64,000 bases of DNA, from the NCBI RefSeq assembly GCF_020497125.1, contig NC_059072.1:272162045-272226044 (forward strand), in the 5' to 3' direction. The stretch is from Mauremys mutica. Its lineage: Eukaryota > Chordata > Testudines > Geoemydidae. Shown here piece by piece: positions 1 through 11,815 of the stretch. The notes below the pieces were generated by a model. That model was given only the letters and a program-made list of their open reading frames with translations, ran no database searches and had not been told where the DNA came from. The translations under genes and the position numbers were made by a program. Numbering within the stretch: position 1 is the first letter of the stretch; the number at the start of each line of letters is the position of its first letter.

Positions 1-112
1 TGCTAACCTTTCACCTAGTTAGGTGCAAAAGGAGAGTTTTTCTGCCCACAAATGTAACACGTACACCCGCAAGCTACTATATAGCTGTCATTAGTACGCA
101 CACAAAAGGTCA

Positions 113-194
113 GCCAATGAAAACAGGTACCCTCACCTTTTCATGGGGGAAAGACAAATTTGGGCATAGGAGGAAGGATTTCTCCCTATAAAAG
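113..194 (+). promoter_or_regulatory. LTR core promoter (CCAAT + TATA)
   Basis: A CCAAT box (AGCCAATGA, around 113) lies about 70 bases upstream of a TATAAAAG box (187-194). Transcription would begin near 215-220. The spacing is that of an RNA polymerase II U3 promoter. Whether it is still active cannot be seen. Confidence 0.5.
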
Positions 195-576
195 GTGTGA
201 TAATCCACCATTAGGCAGGCGATACACCCATCCTTCTATTCTCCATCGCCTCACCCTGCCTACACCTACGAAAGCTGTCAACTACTGATAAGTCGTAGTG
301 TTCTGTCCTTTCACAGCTGTAAGTATGAAATAATTCTTAATTTCTACTTCACCTCTAAAGCATCTATGCTAAGAAGGGTTTAAATCATAACCAGTTTCTT
401 TATAACTATACTTCCTCTAGCAAAGGTGTGAAATCTTCTGAGTGCTATTGCTGCAGAGTGCATTTAGAACTGTGTAATATCATATCATATCTCTTAAAGA
501 ACTGTGATATTTTGTAACTTTGTAATCTCATACTGCTTTTAACATTTTACATTTACTTCTTGTTTTATTGATTTTA

Positions 577-582
577 AATAAA
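577..582 (+). terminator. LTR poly(A) signal AATAAA
   Basis: AATAAA is followed by a GT-rich stretch (GGTCTTGTTTGAC), the usual downstream element. This fits the R/U5 boundary of the LTR at 1-697. Confidence 0.5.
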
Positions 583-710
583 AGGTCTTGTTTGACTAAA
601 CTCTGTCCCTGTCTAAATTTCCTGTTATACCCCAATCTCCTTGTATTAAATTCTGTGAAGCCTGATTCAAGACGAACTTTTATCTTCTGATCACACATAT
701 TGGCGAGCCA

Positions 711-2330
711 TACCCATATTATTAATATCTATTAATTATTACTAATATTATTAATTAATTAGAAAATTAATTATTAAATACAACTAAATTAAGTGGATAA
801 GTTCCACTGTCCCTATTAACCCTCCCCAAATCAGGCTACACATGAAAAAGTGTTGCTTAGCAGCATCATAATTTTAATGATTAAATATCCTAATTCTTTT
901 GTTTTAATGAATAAAATTAGGCTAAAATGTATAAACACACACATTAAAGTGACTCCTTTATCACTGATGTTTTATCAACGGAATTGTTTTGTACTTAAAT
1001 AGTAGTGTGTGGAGAATGCTGGGTGAGGAATTTGATATGTGTATTTTTCTTCAATTTGCCTCCATGTATAAAGTGGACCAAATGCTGCACTCAGGGCCTG
1101 ATTCTTCACATTTTTACATATCAGTAATTCTTCTGCTCAAGTAAGTAGGCCTATTTACAATTGCACTGGACTTTTAGGTCCAATACATATTATCATTTAT
1201 ACTATGATTGTTCCTAAAGATCCAATTCAAGATTTGAGTTGCATTGTGCTAGGTCCAGAGCAATCTAAAGGGGCACATAATCCCCACCTGAAAGACTTTA
1301 TAATCCAAGGCCCATCCTGTAATGGACAAAACAGCCACAAATACCTTGTAGTGTAGATCCGCATAAGCACAGGGATGTGTCCAACTGCAGGGTCAGAACC
1401 TAAGAAGACAAGCAACATATAAAGGATGAAGGAAAGAGAGAGAAAATCAAATATCTGCAAATACAAATTTGAATATACTTGTATACACTTGCTACTTTTA
1501 ATTTGGACTTGTATCTACCTAAGTAAATAAATATCAATATTTTAATATAAATATGTATTACCACATGCTGTTTTAAAATAATTATTATTGGTAATTATTA
1601 GTATATAATTCCTTTGAAACTCTGTATTTGACTATTATACTAATCATATTTTTGATTACTGCATTCCTTGATTTTTACTAGGTGGTGCTAGTTTCTGACT
1701 ACAAGAGTTCTGGGAACTTGGAGTCATATAAATCTTATCCAAACATTGGATTAGTGGTATGTTTGTAGTGACGTTGGCCTTGTACAATCTTACCTCCGAG
1801 TACAATTTGTACTATGCAATATAACTTACACAGTGTTCTAAGGAAATAATGAGCTAGTCATGGTATATAAAAAAATTGTCCTAGTGCAAAGCAGTGTGGT
1901 ACAAAGTTTATTGAAGGAAAGAAACAAGGAGAAAAGGGGTTTAATAAGGCAAACAGAACATCAGTTAGATGACCAAAAAAAAAAAAAATTAGACACTATC
2001 TTCTTGTCTTCCCATGCAGCTTGTTTTAGCCATCATAGGCTCAAGAGAAAGATAGAGACAACTTATTGCAGCAAAAGATTTGTTTCCACTTTCAAAGGGT
2101 ATTCCTTTGAGTCACAGTAGGGATTTTGTTCTGATGCAGCAGTTTCTCTCTTACACAGAAATTTCACCTTTCTTTAAATTGTGGCTCCCCACAGGATCCG
2201 TATTAAGTACCCCGAAGTGGGGAGACTACAAATATCTAGCGCCATTAAGCTTATTTATAAGTGGAGGACAAGATTTCTACACACGTAGATTCCCGAATTC
2301 CTATTTAGGCGTCTGACTAAGTAGCCTGTT
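711..2330. other. AT-rich non-coding spacer
   Basis: No gene is seen. 716-780 is a run of TTAAT/ATTAA words with strong self-complementarity. 1976-1988 is a short poly(A). The ORFs here are short, unrelated to known families and often lack an ATG start. Confidence 0.6.
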
Positions 2331-3345
2331 ATTCAAATATACTGAGCACTCAGAGTTCCCAATAAAGTCAGTTGGAGTTGTGTGTGTATATATATCTGAT
2401 AGAGGAATTAAGACTTATAGCATATGGGTCTGTAACATGCTGCTGGGATACCTGGAGCTGTCAGCCACTGTGTTACCTCTCTGCCTCAGCAAGAGGGAGT
2501 TTTGCTGGTGATTAGACAGTGTGTCAGCTCCCAGCCACACCAGTCTCTCTTTCTCACTGGCTGACTGCTCAAGGCTCTCCCAGCCCTAGTCTTGCCTAGC
2601 AAGTAACAATCCAGCCCTGACCTCTTCAAAGATGTTTCTCTGTAATTCACAGTGTATTCACAGATGATATTAATTTTGCTGCTCTGTTAAAGAGTCAGTA
2701 TATCACATCTTATTAATTTAATTTAATTGGGATAAATACACCCTTCCCTTCAAACAGTACTGAACTGGCTTATAGTAAGAATAAAACAAGTTTATTAACA
2801 AAAGGGTGCGGATTAAGTAAAAGAGATAAAGATAGAGATGTGAAATAAAAGTGAAAACTCACATATACAAGTCTAAAACTCAGTCTAGCAAGATACTTGG
2901 GTATCTTTTCTTTTACACACAGTTTCCTTTCCAGCTTTTTATTGGCCAGTCTTACTTCTTCTTTGTCTTCTTATGGTGACGGATAAAGGGATGTCTTTGT
3001 CTTACAAGTCAGAAAGACCTCTTGGGGATTCAGTCTCATGTGACTTTCTGGGGTGCATCGGTATAGCTTTATTTACAGCTAATTGGTAAATTGAGGTAAA
3101 CCCACATTCTTTGACCAGGACAGGCCTGTTTATCACCTTTACTTAGGGCTAGACTGTCTTGTCTTAAACATGTTCTAGTAACATCATACAGAGGGAATTC
3201 ATAACTTCATACATAATGTTAACACGTTTTACAATTATATTAATAACCAGTGGGTTATTAGCTTTCAGAGGATACCTCACAAGGAATGTTTTGTACAAAT
3301 ATTACTGAAGTAGTATGTAGTACCTATGTCAGACCTGACAAGAGT
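2331..3345 (-). repeat. Probable interspersed repeat (LTR-like, antisense), family uncertain
   Basis: From memory this resembles a repeat common in turtle genomes: a Pro/Ser-codon-rich CCAGCC block near 2530-2590, then AACAAGTTTATTAACAAAAG (2788-2807), which on the minus strand reads as an AATAAA-containing tail, then a block ending in CCTCACAAGGAATG near 3290. The layout parallels the repeat at 47731-49040. No terminal repeats or target duplications were found, so the limits are rough. Confidence 0.3.
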
Positions 3346-4597
3346 TGCTACCACAGAGTAGTGAACAACAAATGGGCCTCTGTGTCCCAGTAACCTTTAA
3401 TACTTTTAAGTGCTGTATTTTGTGTCATACAGAAAGGCGAAAGTGGAGCTGTAGTGATAGTTCTTAAAGGAGGTAGAATCCAATCCTGTAATTGATCAGG
3501 ACTCAAAGCTCCCCGTGACTTCACTGAGAGCTCTTCATGTAAACTGATTGCACTGGGCACACAGAACATGTGCAATTTGCCTTTTAGACCCAGGTATATC
3601 CTTCTTTTAATTCTCAACCCATTTCTTAAATGTAACACTTCCTCAGTTACATCTAGCACTGCAGAAAAGGTGTAGGACTTTGCAGGTAACAGGAAACCAA
3701 TATTTAATTTGCATAATATAAATGAGAGAGCCATTTCAAAATGCATAAGGTATAGAGAACAGGGTCTCTGACATATTCGTTTCAATTATACTCACAATAG
3801 TATACAAAATACCGTGGTTATCAAATGGAAATGCTAATGAAGTTCACTTTGTTAACAATGTTTAAATTAAATGATGTTAAAAAGGTTTTGGTTTTTTAAA
3901 GGTGAAATTAGTGTTTCTTATAGGACATGCATAATTAAGGAAACAGAAATAAATCAATGTATATGTATTAGACACAAGCACTAAACTTACATGGTGGCAA
4001 ATACAGTAGACGGATGTATGGTGCTTTGTGCTTCAGGCAAAGTTAGATATAACTTTGACCCAATGCTGTACCTAGCCAATTCAAAATAATTTCTTTTTAA
4101 TGTTACTAAAATAGCACTTTGCACCATAATGTAACTTACTTTATTTATAATATTAAGCTGTTGATCCTTTCTTTGATGGTGACTAATGTGGCAACACTCA
4201 CCCTTTCACATCAAGAGATTCTGAAACTGAAAATAGAGAGAGGAAGGGCTAATTCACACCAATGAAAGCTGGTCCCAATAGCTTGGAGATAAAGTATTTT
4301 GACAGAATAGTTCAAAAGTCACATTGATGTAATTTTTCATTGCATATTTTATGTTTTATAACCCATCAACAATAAGTTAGAAATCTTTAAACCTATACAT
4401 GGTAAATTACTTTCAAGATATATAGTTCATCATCCAGTAAACTTTGAACTGTTTAATAGATGTATGGATTAAGCAATGCAAGCCTTCAGGAAAACTTTCA
4501 AACCAATGAATTCTAAATTGAGTGGAAATGAAAGTGTAAAGAGAATGATCGCATCCAAAGTTCTGTTTCCCTGTGTGGCAAGTCTCTGCAATACCTT
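3346..4597. other. Non-coding spacer
   Basis: A 145-codon open frame on the minus strand (3348-3785) has no ATG start at its 5' end and no recognisable domain. I treat it as chance. Nothing else is supported. Confidence 0.5.
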
Positions 4598-4605
4598 TTA
4601 AAAAG

Positions 4606-4828
4606 GAGGGGCAGCTCTAGGTATTTTGCCGCCCCAAGCACGGCAGGCAGACTGCCTTTGGCGGCTTGCCTGCGGGAGGTCCGCTGATGCCGCGGGACCA
4701 GCGGACCCTCCGCAGGCATGCCGCCGAAGGCAGTCTGCCTGCCGCCCTCCCGGCAACCAACAGAGCGCCCCCAGTCGCTTGCCGCCCCAAGCACGCGCTT
4801 GGCGTGCTGGTGCCTGGAGCTGCCCCTG
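4606..4828. mobile_element. Non-autonomous hAT-type element, GC-rich palindromic family
   Basis: 223 bp with termini AGGGGCAGCTCTAG and (reverse complement) CAGGGGCAGCTCCAG, flanked by a perfect 8-bp duplication TTAAAAAG (4598-4605 and 4829-4836). An 8-bp duplication and a CAGGG terminus are the hallmarks of hAT transposition. The interior is CpG-rich and self-complementary (GCCGCCCCAAGCACG near both ends). It has no coding capacity. Relatives lie at 21798-22101 and 28348-28677. The overlapping GC-rich ORFs on both strands are by-products of base composition. Confidence 0.85.
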
Positions 4829-4836
4829 TTAAAAAG

Positions 4837-6630
4837 TTCTTTTTGCTCTCCTTCCACTGAGTCTCATTTAATTTTTAGTTCACACACCAAAAAAAAAAAA
4901 AAAAAGATTTCAAGACTAGTACAAAAGCTAAGGGAGAAGCAGCAATGGAAAAAACAGATTAAAAAATCTATTCACCAGAGTGTACAAATAAAAAAGTAAT
5001 GGGCAGATTGGGCCTTTAAGACCAAGTCCTATGATGGCAATGATGCAAATGAATGCTATGTCAGAGGCCAGTTGTAAGTGGCATCATCTTAAAGGCACAG
5101 TGCCTCCTCTAGCTCCTTGCCATGTGAGGGCTTGGGTACAACACTGCCAGATTGGCAGCATTAGAGACTGCAGTACTCTTTTATCCCTAATATAATTACA
5201 GGAGATGCAGTAGAAGTATAAGCTTCCCACCACTAAGCTACCTCAATCCTAACCCCTGTGTAGGGAAGAGAGTGTAATTCAGTCACTAAAGCTCTTCTGC
5301 CTTGGTCTCTCTGATGAGATTTGTGGTAGTTTTAGCTTTGTGATCCAGATATCTGTCCCTGGGAATTGGACTCAGACTGCCAACTCACTTTACACAGGAT
5401 GCTGAACAGTCAGAAGAAGGCAATTGGAAAATGAATGACTTTATATCCCATGATCGATCCCTTGAGCTAACTGAGTCCCTTTGTTAGAAAGAAGAGTGCA
5501 AAACCACAGAGTGGGAGGAAATATTTCAGTGGATACAATGGTCATAACTAGGAAACACTATAAAAAAGGGGGATTTTCTCCTGATGGAGGTGGTGAAAGT
5601 TATTTTAAAGCAGATCCTGAAGCCATGTGTGTGTATGTGTGTATGCAAGAGAGAAAGAGAATGATTACTGCCCTGAATCAGCATTCCTAAGTCCATCATA
5701 TGGTTATTTGACATAGGTACTGAGTTTTTGGGTCAAGATTTGTACAGTAAAGACTAAACTTAGAAGTGACTGTGAGAAACTTGCTTACATATGAAGATTA
5801 GAAAAGAGACACAGAATACAAACACTCATTTGTGGTGCCTAGGCATCTTGAATGAGATTCCCTACTGCACTTCTAACAGGTGTAGCACAGAGCTTGCAGT
5901 CCAGATGGCATGGAGCAGGAAAGAAGCTGCATAGGAGCTGCTACACCAGCCCTACACCACATGGGGATTCACCTCTCTGGGAACTTCTCAGGTGACTGGA
6001 TGAGCAGTCTTTATGGTTGCATTGTGCTGATAGAGTTACAGAAAGCAGCCAGAATGGATGCCAGGATCCGCCTTTCCTTTTGTTTCACCCGTCTCAAAGA
6101 AGGAAGACATTGTAGATGAGTTTCCTTTACCAAAGGCTAATTTTCTAAAATGATGGTTCTGGCTCACACCTTAGTCCTTTTGGAGACAGTATGCTATCTT
6201 ATCCTTGCAAGACTCTGCAGTGACACCTTGGAAAGGGTGCTTATCCTGATCCTCATCTAGCATTGTCAAATAATTCATCTGTGCAGCGATTCTATATCAG
6301 TGATTAATGTCATGTTCCATGAGCACTCTAACACAGAGCAAAATTTATTTCAAAAGTGAAAACAGTATCTTCTGTGGCTCTGGACATGTGTTTTACTTGT
6401 GGGATCTTTGGATTAGCAATCGTCTGTATGAGAGGTAATTATTCCAGTGAGCAATCTGGGAAACATGCAGTTATGATATGGAAACTTCTGTGGTCTGGGC
6501 CTCATTGGCTATGGTTATTGCATGATATACATAAAGTTCCAAAGGATCAAAATCCGTTCATGTTATTTGCTGCAGATATATATTTCTATCAGACTTATCA
6601 GAGCTAAGAGGTGTAATATCTAGCTCACCT
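4837..6630. other. Non-coding spacer
   Basis: Poly(A) run at 4889-4905 and a short TGTG-rich stretch at 5626-5646. No gene or recognisable repeat. Confidence 0.5.
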
Positions 6631-6905
6631 AGACATACCCCTGCTAGCTCTGCTCAAGTTAGCATGCTAAAATAGCAATGTAGTTGGGGTAGAACATTCT
6701 GTGGTTTAAGCTAGCCACCTGAGTATGTAACGACACCCATCGTTCTCAGGTATGTAGTCGGACAGCTATCCTAAGCTGCTGCCCTTGCTGTCCCAGCTAC
6801 ACTGCTATTTTGAGTGTTACTCAAGCAAAGCTAAGGTGGGTATGCATACCTAAGCTGGGAATCACATCTCCCAGGTCAAATGTAGGTGCACTTATAGTGC
6901 TTCTA
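6631..6905. mobile_element. Foldback MITE
   Basis: About 50 bases at 6637-6690 (CTAGCTCTGCTCAAG ... AAAATAGCAATGTAG) match the reverse complement of 6791-6840 (CTACACTGCTATTTTGAG ...). The outer ends carry AGACATACCC and GGGTATGCATACC. The arrangement is that of a miniature inverted-repeat DNA transposon. The superfamily is unknown because no target duplication is clear. Confidence 0.5.
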
Positions 6906-7904
6906 CATGATTGGGCCCCAGAATACACCATGAATCTACAATAGAGTGAGGAGTTATTTTTGTTTAAAAAAAATGTACCTCGTCAGGTGATGGTGGATAA
7001 AGAGCACATTCTGTGGATGTTGTGTACTGCTTGAAAATAAAATAATAATAGAAACAACTGATAGATTAATTCTACTAACAGTATCACCTAGAAACCAATT
7101 TGTGTATTTGGAAGTGAAAGTCTGATTAATAACAGTGGTGTCTCTCTCTGTGCTTTGAAAAGCACCTATAAAACCTAAAGTTTGAGTAATTTAACAGTTC
7201 ATGGTTCTCTTAATTACTCAAAGAGATTGTATGGTTTCTTTGTTAAATCCATACTTTTGGTAAATTGCTTAGTACTGAGATCTGGAAAATGTGTGCTGAT
7301 CTATTTTTATTGTCAGTATGTTAGTTTTTCAGGCCCTTGATTTAAAAAAACCCCACACTATGTCATTATTTCATTCTTGTTTTCAAATGGTCAGACTTAT
7401 GTAATGTATAGTGTGCTATAAAAAATAAGGAATGGTGCTCAGAGAAAGTCTCTGATTTCCTTTTAGAACATTTTTGAAGAATATCTTTCTGCAAGAATTT
7501 CACATCTGTTGAGGTACCTTTGATTTTTCAGTTCTAACTTTGCTGTCAATTTAATAGAATTTGACAAAAGCAAAATTTAACTTGAAAGTAGAGGATGTTT
7601 AGCAAAGTCATATGCTAATGTAAAATTTCATTTTTGATTGGGATAGCAGCCATTTTTGAAAACATGCTGTCACCTAGCAACCAACATAGATAGCTACACA
7701 CACAGCACACCAATACAAAAATATATACATCTGGTGTTTAGATTTCATATGCAACTTTCAAACAAAGGCATTACATAGTACCGCCAGTATTCCATAATCA
7801 ATAGCCAGTTGTATTTAAGAAGAGGCTAAAAGCAAATAATATTAATACACTGTAGTTATATAGCAAAGATCAAAGTGTCTGAAAAAGCATTTGGTCCTTG
7901 AACA

Positions 7905-8031
7905 GCCTTCCAAGAAAGCTTAATGCATTTAGGAAAGTGATTCTATGATGTGATTGTCTGCTTTTGCAGGGGACTGGCTGGACTCTATGCTCCAGGAGGT
8001 CCCTTCCACTCCTGTGTTCTTATGTTCTTAG
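7905..8031 (+). mobile_element. CR1 LINE 3' tail fragment
   Basis: GGACTGGCTGGACTCTATGCTCCAGGAGGTCCCTTCC-type wording (7973-8010) matches the CR1 3' untranslated consensus seen whole at 40676-40747. It ends in repeated TGTTCTTA octamers, the usual CR1 3' microsatellite. No coding part is left. Confidence 0.6.
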
Positions 8032-8646
8032 CATGACAAATATTTATGAACTAAACTTTACCTGTGAGGGAAACTGAAGAAAAAAATTTCACAAAATGGA
8101 GGTATAAAGTTTGGCATTTGAATCCATATTTAGGCACCTGAATGAAGGTATGTCTGATCCAGTCTACTGCAAACTGTAGGAGTTTTCCTTTGAATTCAAT
8201 GGACTTTAGATCAGATCCTAAGTGGTCTGATTTTCAAAAGTATGAAGCACCCAGAGTCCTACTGAGTCACTGGGACCTTGACTTTGATGGAAGGAAGTGC
8301 TCGGCAAAGAGCACCTTAGAACATCGGACTCATATAGGTACTTAAATGTGGGCTAATGAGCCTAAAGTTAGCCATCAAAATTTGAAAACGTTAGCCTTAC
8401 TCTGTAAAAGGATGCCTGAAACCTAAGTGTTTTCAAAAAAATAATTCAACAGTTTTCCCACTGATGTGATTATATCTTCCAGTTTTTAATTTAGCTTTGT
8501 TCCCAGACCTTTTCTATTTCCTAACTCCTGAGGCGTCATCTATAAACAGTTTTTGCAGCAATTTCATTAGTTTGGTTAGGGTGTCATTTTAGTAAATCAG
8601 GACAATCCCTAGTGTGGATGCAGTCATACCACTATATAACTTTAAC
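8032..8646. other. Non-coding spacer with old repeat-like wording
   Basis: 8180-8340 resembles old amniote palindromic repeats (CTGATTTTCAAAAGTATGAA, 8229-8248), but the limits cannot be fixed. No gene. Confidence 0.35.
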
Positions 8647-9035
8647 GCCCAGATCCACAAAGGTACTCAGATGCCTAACCCCAGCCTCAGGCACCTAAAT
8701 CCCAGTTTTAGGCTTCACTGCAATTCATAAAATTCCTGCTCGGCTGCACTGAATGCTGTTTGTACCTAAACTTACTCAGTGCCTAAATTTTTTCAGTAAA
8801 AGTTCCCTAGGAACCTATGTTTTTGCCTCTGGGCATTCACTTTGCTGCTCGACTCTGGATATCCAGATGCCTATCTTCTGCCTAAGCCTCAGAGTGATCC
8901 TGGGGAAGATAGGTGTTTGTCCTCCTAACTCACATGTTGGGCCCAATCCAATAGGCCTACTCAGAGGTTGCACACCGGATCGAGGCCCATTCAAAATCAA
9001 GAGGAGGAGGAAGAGGTGCTGGTAGTTCTGCCCAC

Positions 9036-9660
9036 TTTATAACTTTTTGTCCAAAGGCTAGAGAACTCACCTGGGATGTGAGAGACCCAGGTTGAATTGC
9101 CACCTCTGCTTGAAGGGCAGAAAAGTACCAAAGGGGGCACCTGCATCATTCCACACAAAATAATCGGTGGAGATGCCTACTTTATAATTTCTATCCTGAT
9201 GTGGGAAACAACGGTTCAGTTCCCCCCACCCCTCTGCCTGGGGTGGGGAGGGGAATTTGAACAGGGATATCCCACACATCTCAGGAGAGTGCTCTAAGCG
9301 CTGAGTTATGGGATACACTGAGGCTAGGGGAGGGGGAGATTGAAGCTGTTCCACTGTGGCTAAATAATTAAATAGCAGGGGTTCGTACTCTCATGGAGGT
9401 GTCCTAACTACCAGTATAGAGAAACATTTTCATTCTTTTGCTGGCCCGGTGACTTTACTTATACACAGTGGAACAGCTTCAACAGGAGAGGCGGAAGGAG
9501 CATTGTATCAGAATATCCCATAGTGGTTAGAATACACACATAGGTGGTGCAAGACCCCTGTTCAAATCCTTTCTTTCCCCCTTTGATAAAGGGAGGGGGG
9601 AATTGAACCTACATATCTCACATCTCGGGTTCTCTAACCAGTGGAATAAAAGTTATAAGA
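9036..9660. repeat. 625-bp palindrome carrying four tRNA-like modules
   Basis: The core is a perfect 19-bp inverted repeat (9340-9358 and 9464-9482, TTGAAGCTGTTCCACTGTG). Outside it, tRNA-like modules lie in mirror order: + (9046-9102), - (9251-9314), + (9511-9570) and - (9600-9650). Each has a B-box-like word, for example CTGTTCAAATCC or GGTTCAATTCC, and an A-box-like TTAGAGCAC/GGTTAGA word 30-50 bases upstream. The outermost flanks (TTATAACTTTT) are also inverted copies. This may be a pair of tRNA-derived SINE-like units or a snap-back transposon with tRNA-like parts. None is a functional tRNA: the cloverleaf pairing is not maintained. Confidence 0.5.
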
Positions 9661-9728
9661 GAGACACCTTCCCCAGCTGTTTTGTTTGGAGTGAGGCAGG
9701 GTCTTGACTCATTCTCACAAGAAACAAC

Positions 9729-9731
9729 TTA
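9729..9731. repeat. Left target-site duplication TTA of Harbinger element
   Basis: TTA here and at 14114-14116 flank the element exactly. A 3-bp TWA duplication is diagnostic for PIF/Harbinger transposons. Confidence 0.8.
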
Positions 9732-10109
9732 GGGTACGTCTACACTACAAGACTATTTCGAATCTACTTAACTCGAATTTGTGGAATCGACCTTATGAAG
9801 TCGAATTTGTGTATCCACACTAAGTACACTAATTCGACTGTCTGAGTCCACAGTAACGGGGCCATCGTCGACTTTGGAAGCGGTGCACTGTCGGAAGCTA
9901 TCCCACAGTTCCCGCAGTCCCCGCTGCCCATTGGAATGCTGGGTAGAGCCCCCAATGCCTGCTGGGGGAAAAAATGTGTCGAGGGTGGTTTTGGGTAACT
10001 GTCATCATTGAACCGTCAATCACGCCCTCCCTCCCTGAAAGCGCCGGCGGGAAATCTGTTCGCGCCCTTCTCTGGTCGGTTACAGCGCGGACGCCACAGC
10101 ACTGCGAGC

Positions 10110-11374
10110 ATGGAGCCCGCTGCGATCATCGCTGCACTTATGGCCGTTGTCAACTCCTCGCACCTTATCGTCCACCTCTTCCACAGTCAGCTGCTGAGAA
10201 TTCAGCGCGGTGAGGACAGGAAGTCACAGAGTGGCGCAGACCTCTCACAAAGCAGGGTACGCCGCGCAGTGGAGATCATGGTGGCAATGGGTCAAGTTCA
10301 TGGTGTGGAACGGCGATTCTGGGCCCGGGAAACAAGCACGGACTGGTGGGACCGCATAGTGCTGCAGGTCTGGGATGAATCACAGTGGCTGCGAAACTTC
10401 AGGATGCATAAGGGCACTTCCCTTGAACTCTGTGACTTGCTGTCCCCTGCCCTGAAGCGCCAGGACACCCGGATGCGAGCAGCCCTGACTGTGCAGAAGC
10501 GAGTGGCCATAGCCCTCTGGAAACTTGCAACGCCAGACAGCTACCGGTCAGTAGCGAACCACTTTGGCGTGGGCAAATCTACCGTAGGGCTTGCTGTGAT
10601 TCAAGTAGCCCACGCAATCGTTGAGCAACTGCTCTCAAAGGTAGTGACTCTAGGAAACGTCCAGGTCGTCATAGATGGCTTCGGCGCGATGGGATTCCCA
10701 AACTGCGGTGGGGCTATAGATGGGACTCACATCCCTATCCTGGGACCAGCCCACCAGGCCAGCCAGTACATTAACCGAAAGGGCTACTTTTCTATGGTGC
10801 TGCAAGCACTGGTGGACCATAGGGGACGTTTTACCAACATCTACGTCGGGTGGCCGGGCAAGGTTCATGACGCGCGTGTGTTCAGGAACTCTGGTCTGTT
10901 TAAACGCCTCCAGGCAGGTAGTTTCTTCCCGGACCACAAAATAACGGTTGGGGATTTGCAGATGCCTACAGTGATCCTCGGGGACCCAGCCTACCCGCTA
11001 ATGCCCTGGCTCATGAAGCCCTATACAGGCGCCTTGGACAGTGAGAAGGAACTCTTCAACTACCGGCTGAGCAAGTGCAGAATGGTGGTGGAGTGTGCTT
11101 TCGCACGTCTCAAGGGGAGATGGCGGAGCTTACTGACTCGCTCGGACCTCAGCGAAAAAAATATCCCCGTTGTTATTGCTGCTTGCTGTGTGCTCCACAA
11201 TCTCTGTGAGAGCAAGGGGGAGACCTTTATGCGGGATGGGATGTTGAGGCAAATCGCCTGGCTGCTGATTACGCTCAGCCAGACAGCCGTGCCGATAGAA
11301 GATTCCAGCGGGAAGCGCTGTGCATCCGGGAGGCTTTGAAAGCTAGGTTCCTCGGAGAGCAGGGTAACCTATGA
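10110..11374 (+). CDS. Harbinger (HARBI1-like) DDE transposase, frameshifted near the C terminus
   Basis: This nuclease cuts and joins the transposon ends and belongs to the DDE_Tnp_4/HARBI1 family. I start it at the ATG at 10110 (MEPAAIIAAL); the frame is open upstream but has no ATG there. About 375 residues read cleanly. A helix-turn-helix-like segment (SYRSVANHFGVGKSTV) lies near residues 145-160. Counted from the ATG, metal-binding candidates are D204 (GAIDGTH), D254 (HDARVF), D292 (GDPAYPL) and E328 (VVECAF), with 35 residues between D292 and E328. After GETFM, one G appears to be missing from the GGG run at 11233-11235. The original frame stops at 11339, while the +1 frame continues in transposase-like sequence to a TGA at 11372-11374. 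Corrected length would be about 421 residues, normal for the family. An AATAAA follows at 11491. Confidence 0.9.
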
Positions 11375-11490
11375 CTCTCCAGTTGATTTACAGAGAAGCT
11401 GAACCTGAGCCTGTTTCAGTGACTGTTGACTTCGATCTGCGGTTACATACCCCGTTCTCCAGGTTTCCCCCCTTCCAACACACGTTTTAA

Positions 11491-11496
11491 AATAAA
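11491..11496 (+). terminator. Poly(A) signal for the Harbinger transposase
   Basis: AATAAA lies about 120 bases after the restored-frame stop of the transposase, the first such hexamer downstream on that strand. Confidence 0.5.
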
Positions 11497-11669
11497 TTTA
11501 ATGGAACACTGATTATTAACAAAGTTTTCTTTAATTATGAATTCCTGTTCAAGGGTTGAAACATGGACGCAGACTGTGGTGGGTACGGTGTGCACTGATG
11601 TACAGACCGCTTCTACACTAGAGGAATGACAGGCTCCTGCTCCTACAGCGGTCTCTGGGGGGAGGACGC

Positions 11670-11815
11670 TTGCAGGTGGGTGTGCAGGAAGGGGTGGGTT
11701 TGCAGGAAGGGGTGAGGGGTGCCGTCTTTGGGACGGAGTTTGGATGCAGGCTCTGGGCTGGGGGTTGGGGCGTAGGAAGGGGTGAGGGGTGTGTGGGAAG
11801 GGTGAGTATGTGTCC
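11670..11815. repeat. G-rich degenerate tandem repeat inside Harbinger
   Basis: Repeated GCAGGAAGGGGTG / GTAGGAAGGGGTGAGGGGTG units lie between the convergent transposase and Myb-like genes. The long open frames on the minus strand here are Pro/His-rich translations of this simple sequence and are not counted as genes. Confidence 0.6.

Larger units (their letters stand above)
1..697 (+). mobile_element. LTR of an endogenous retrovirus/LTR retrotransposon, 5' edge at or before window start
   Basis: The stretch has the layout of an LTR: a CCAAT box at 113-117, a TATA box (TATAAAAG, 187-194), a transcribed stretch, an AATAAA poly(A) signal at 577-582 and a T/C-rich U5 ending in ...TCACACA at 697. 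It is followed at once by ATTGGCGAGCCA (699-710), the position and style of a tRNA primer-binding site. No gag, pol or env homology follows, so this is an orphan 5' LTR or a solo LTR with a little leader. The family is not assigned. The true 5' end may lie outside the window, although base 1 starts with TG. Confidence 0.6.

Noticed and set aside
3348..3785. 145-codon minus-strand open frame
   Set aside because: It begins with TTG rather than ATG, has no recognisable domain and no splice or promoter context. Likely chance.
4513..4857. Overlapping Ala/Arg/Pro-rich frames on both strands
   Set aside because: They read through the GC-rich palindromic hAT at 4606-4828. The same artefact recurs at 21728-22157 and 28190-28725.
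9251..9570. True tRNA genes
   Set aside because: A- and B-box-like words are present, but the acceptor and arm pairing of a cloverleaf is not kept, and the modules are parts of a palindromic repeat.
9974..10109. Upstream extension of the Harbinger transposase frame
   Set aside because: The extension lacks an ATG and its composition does not look like the family. The ATG at 10110 gives the expected N terminus.
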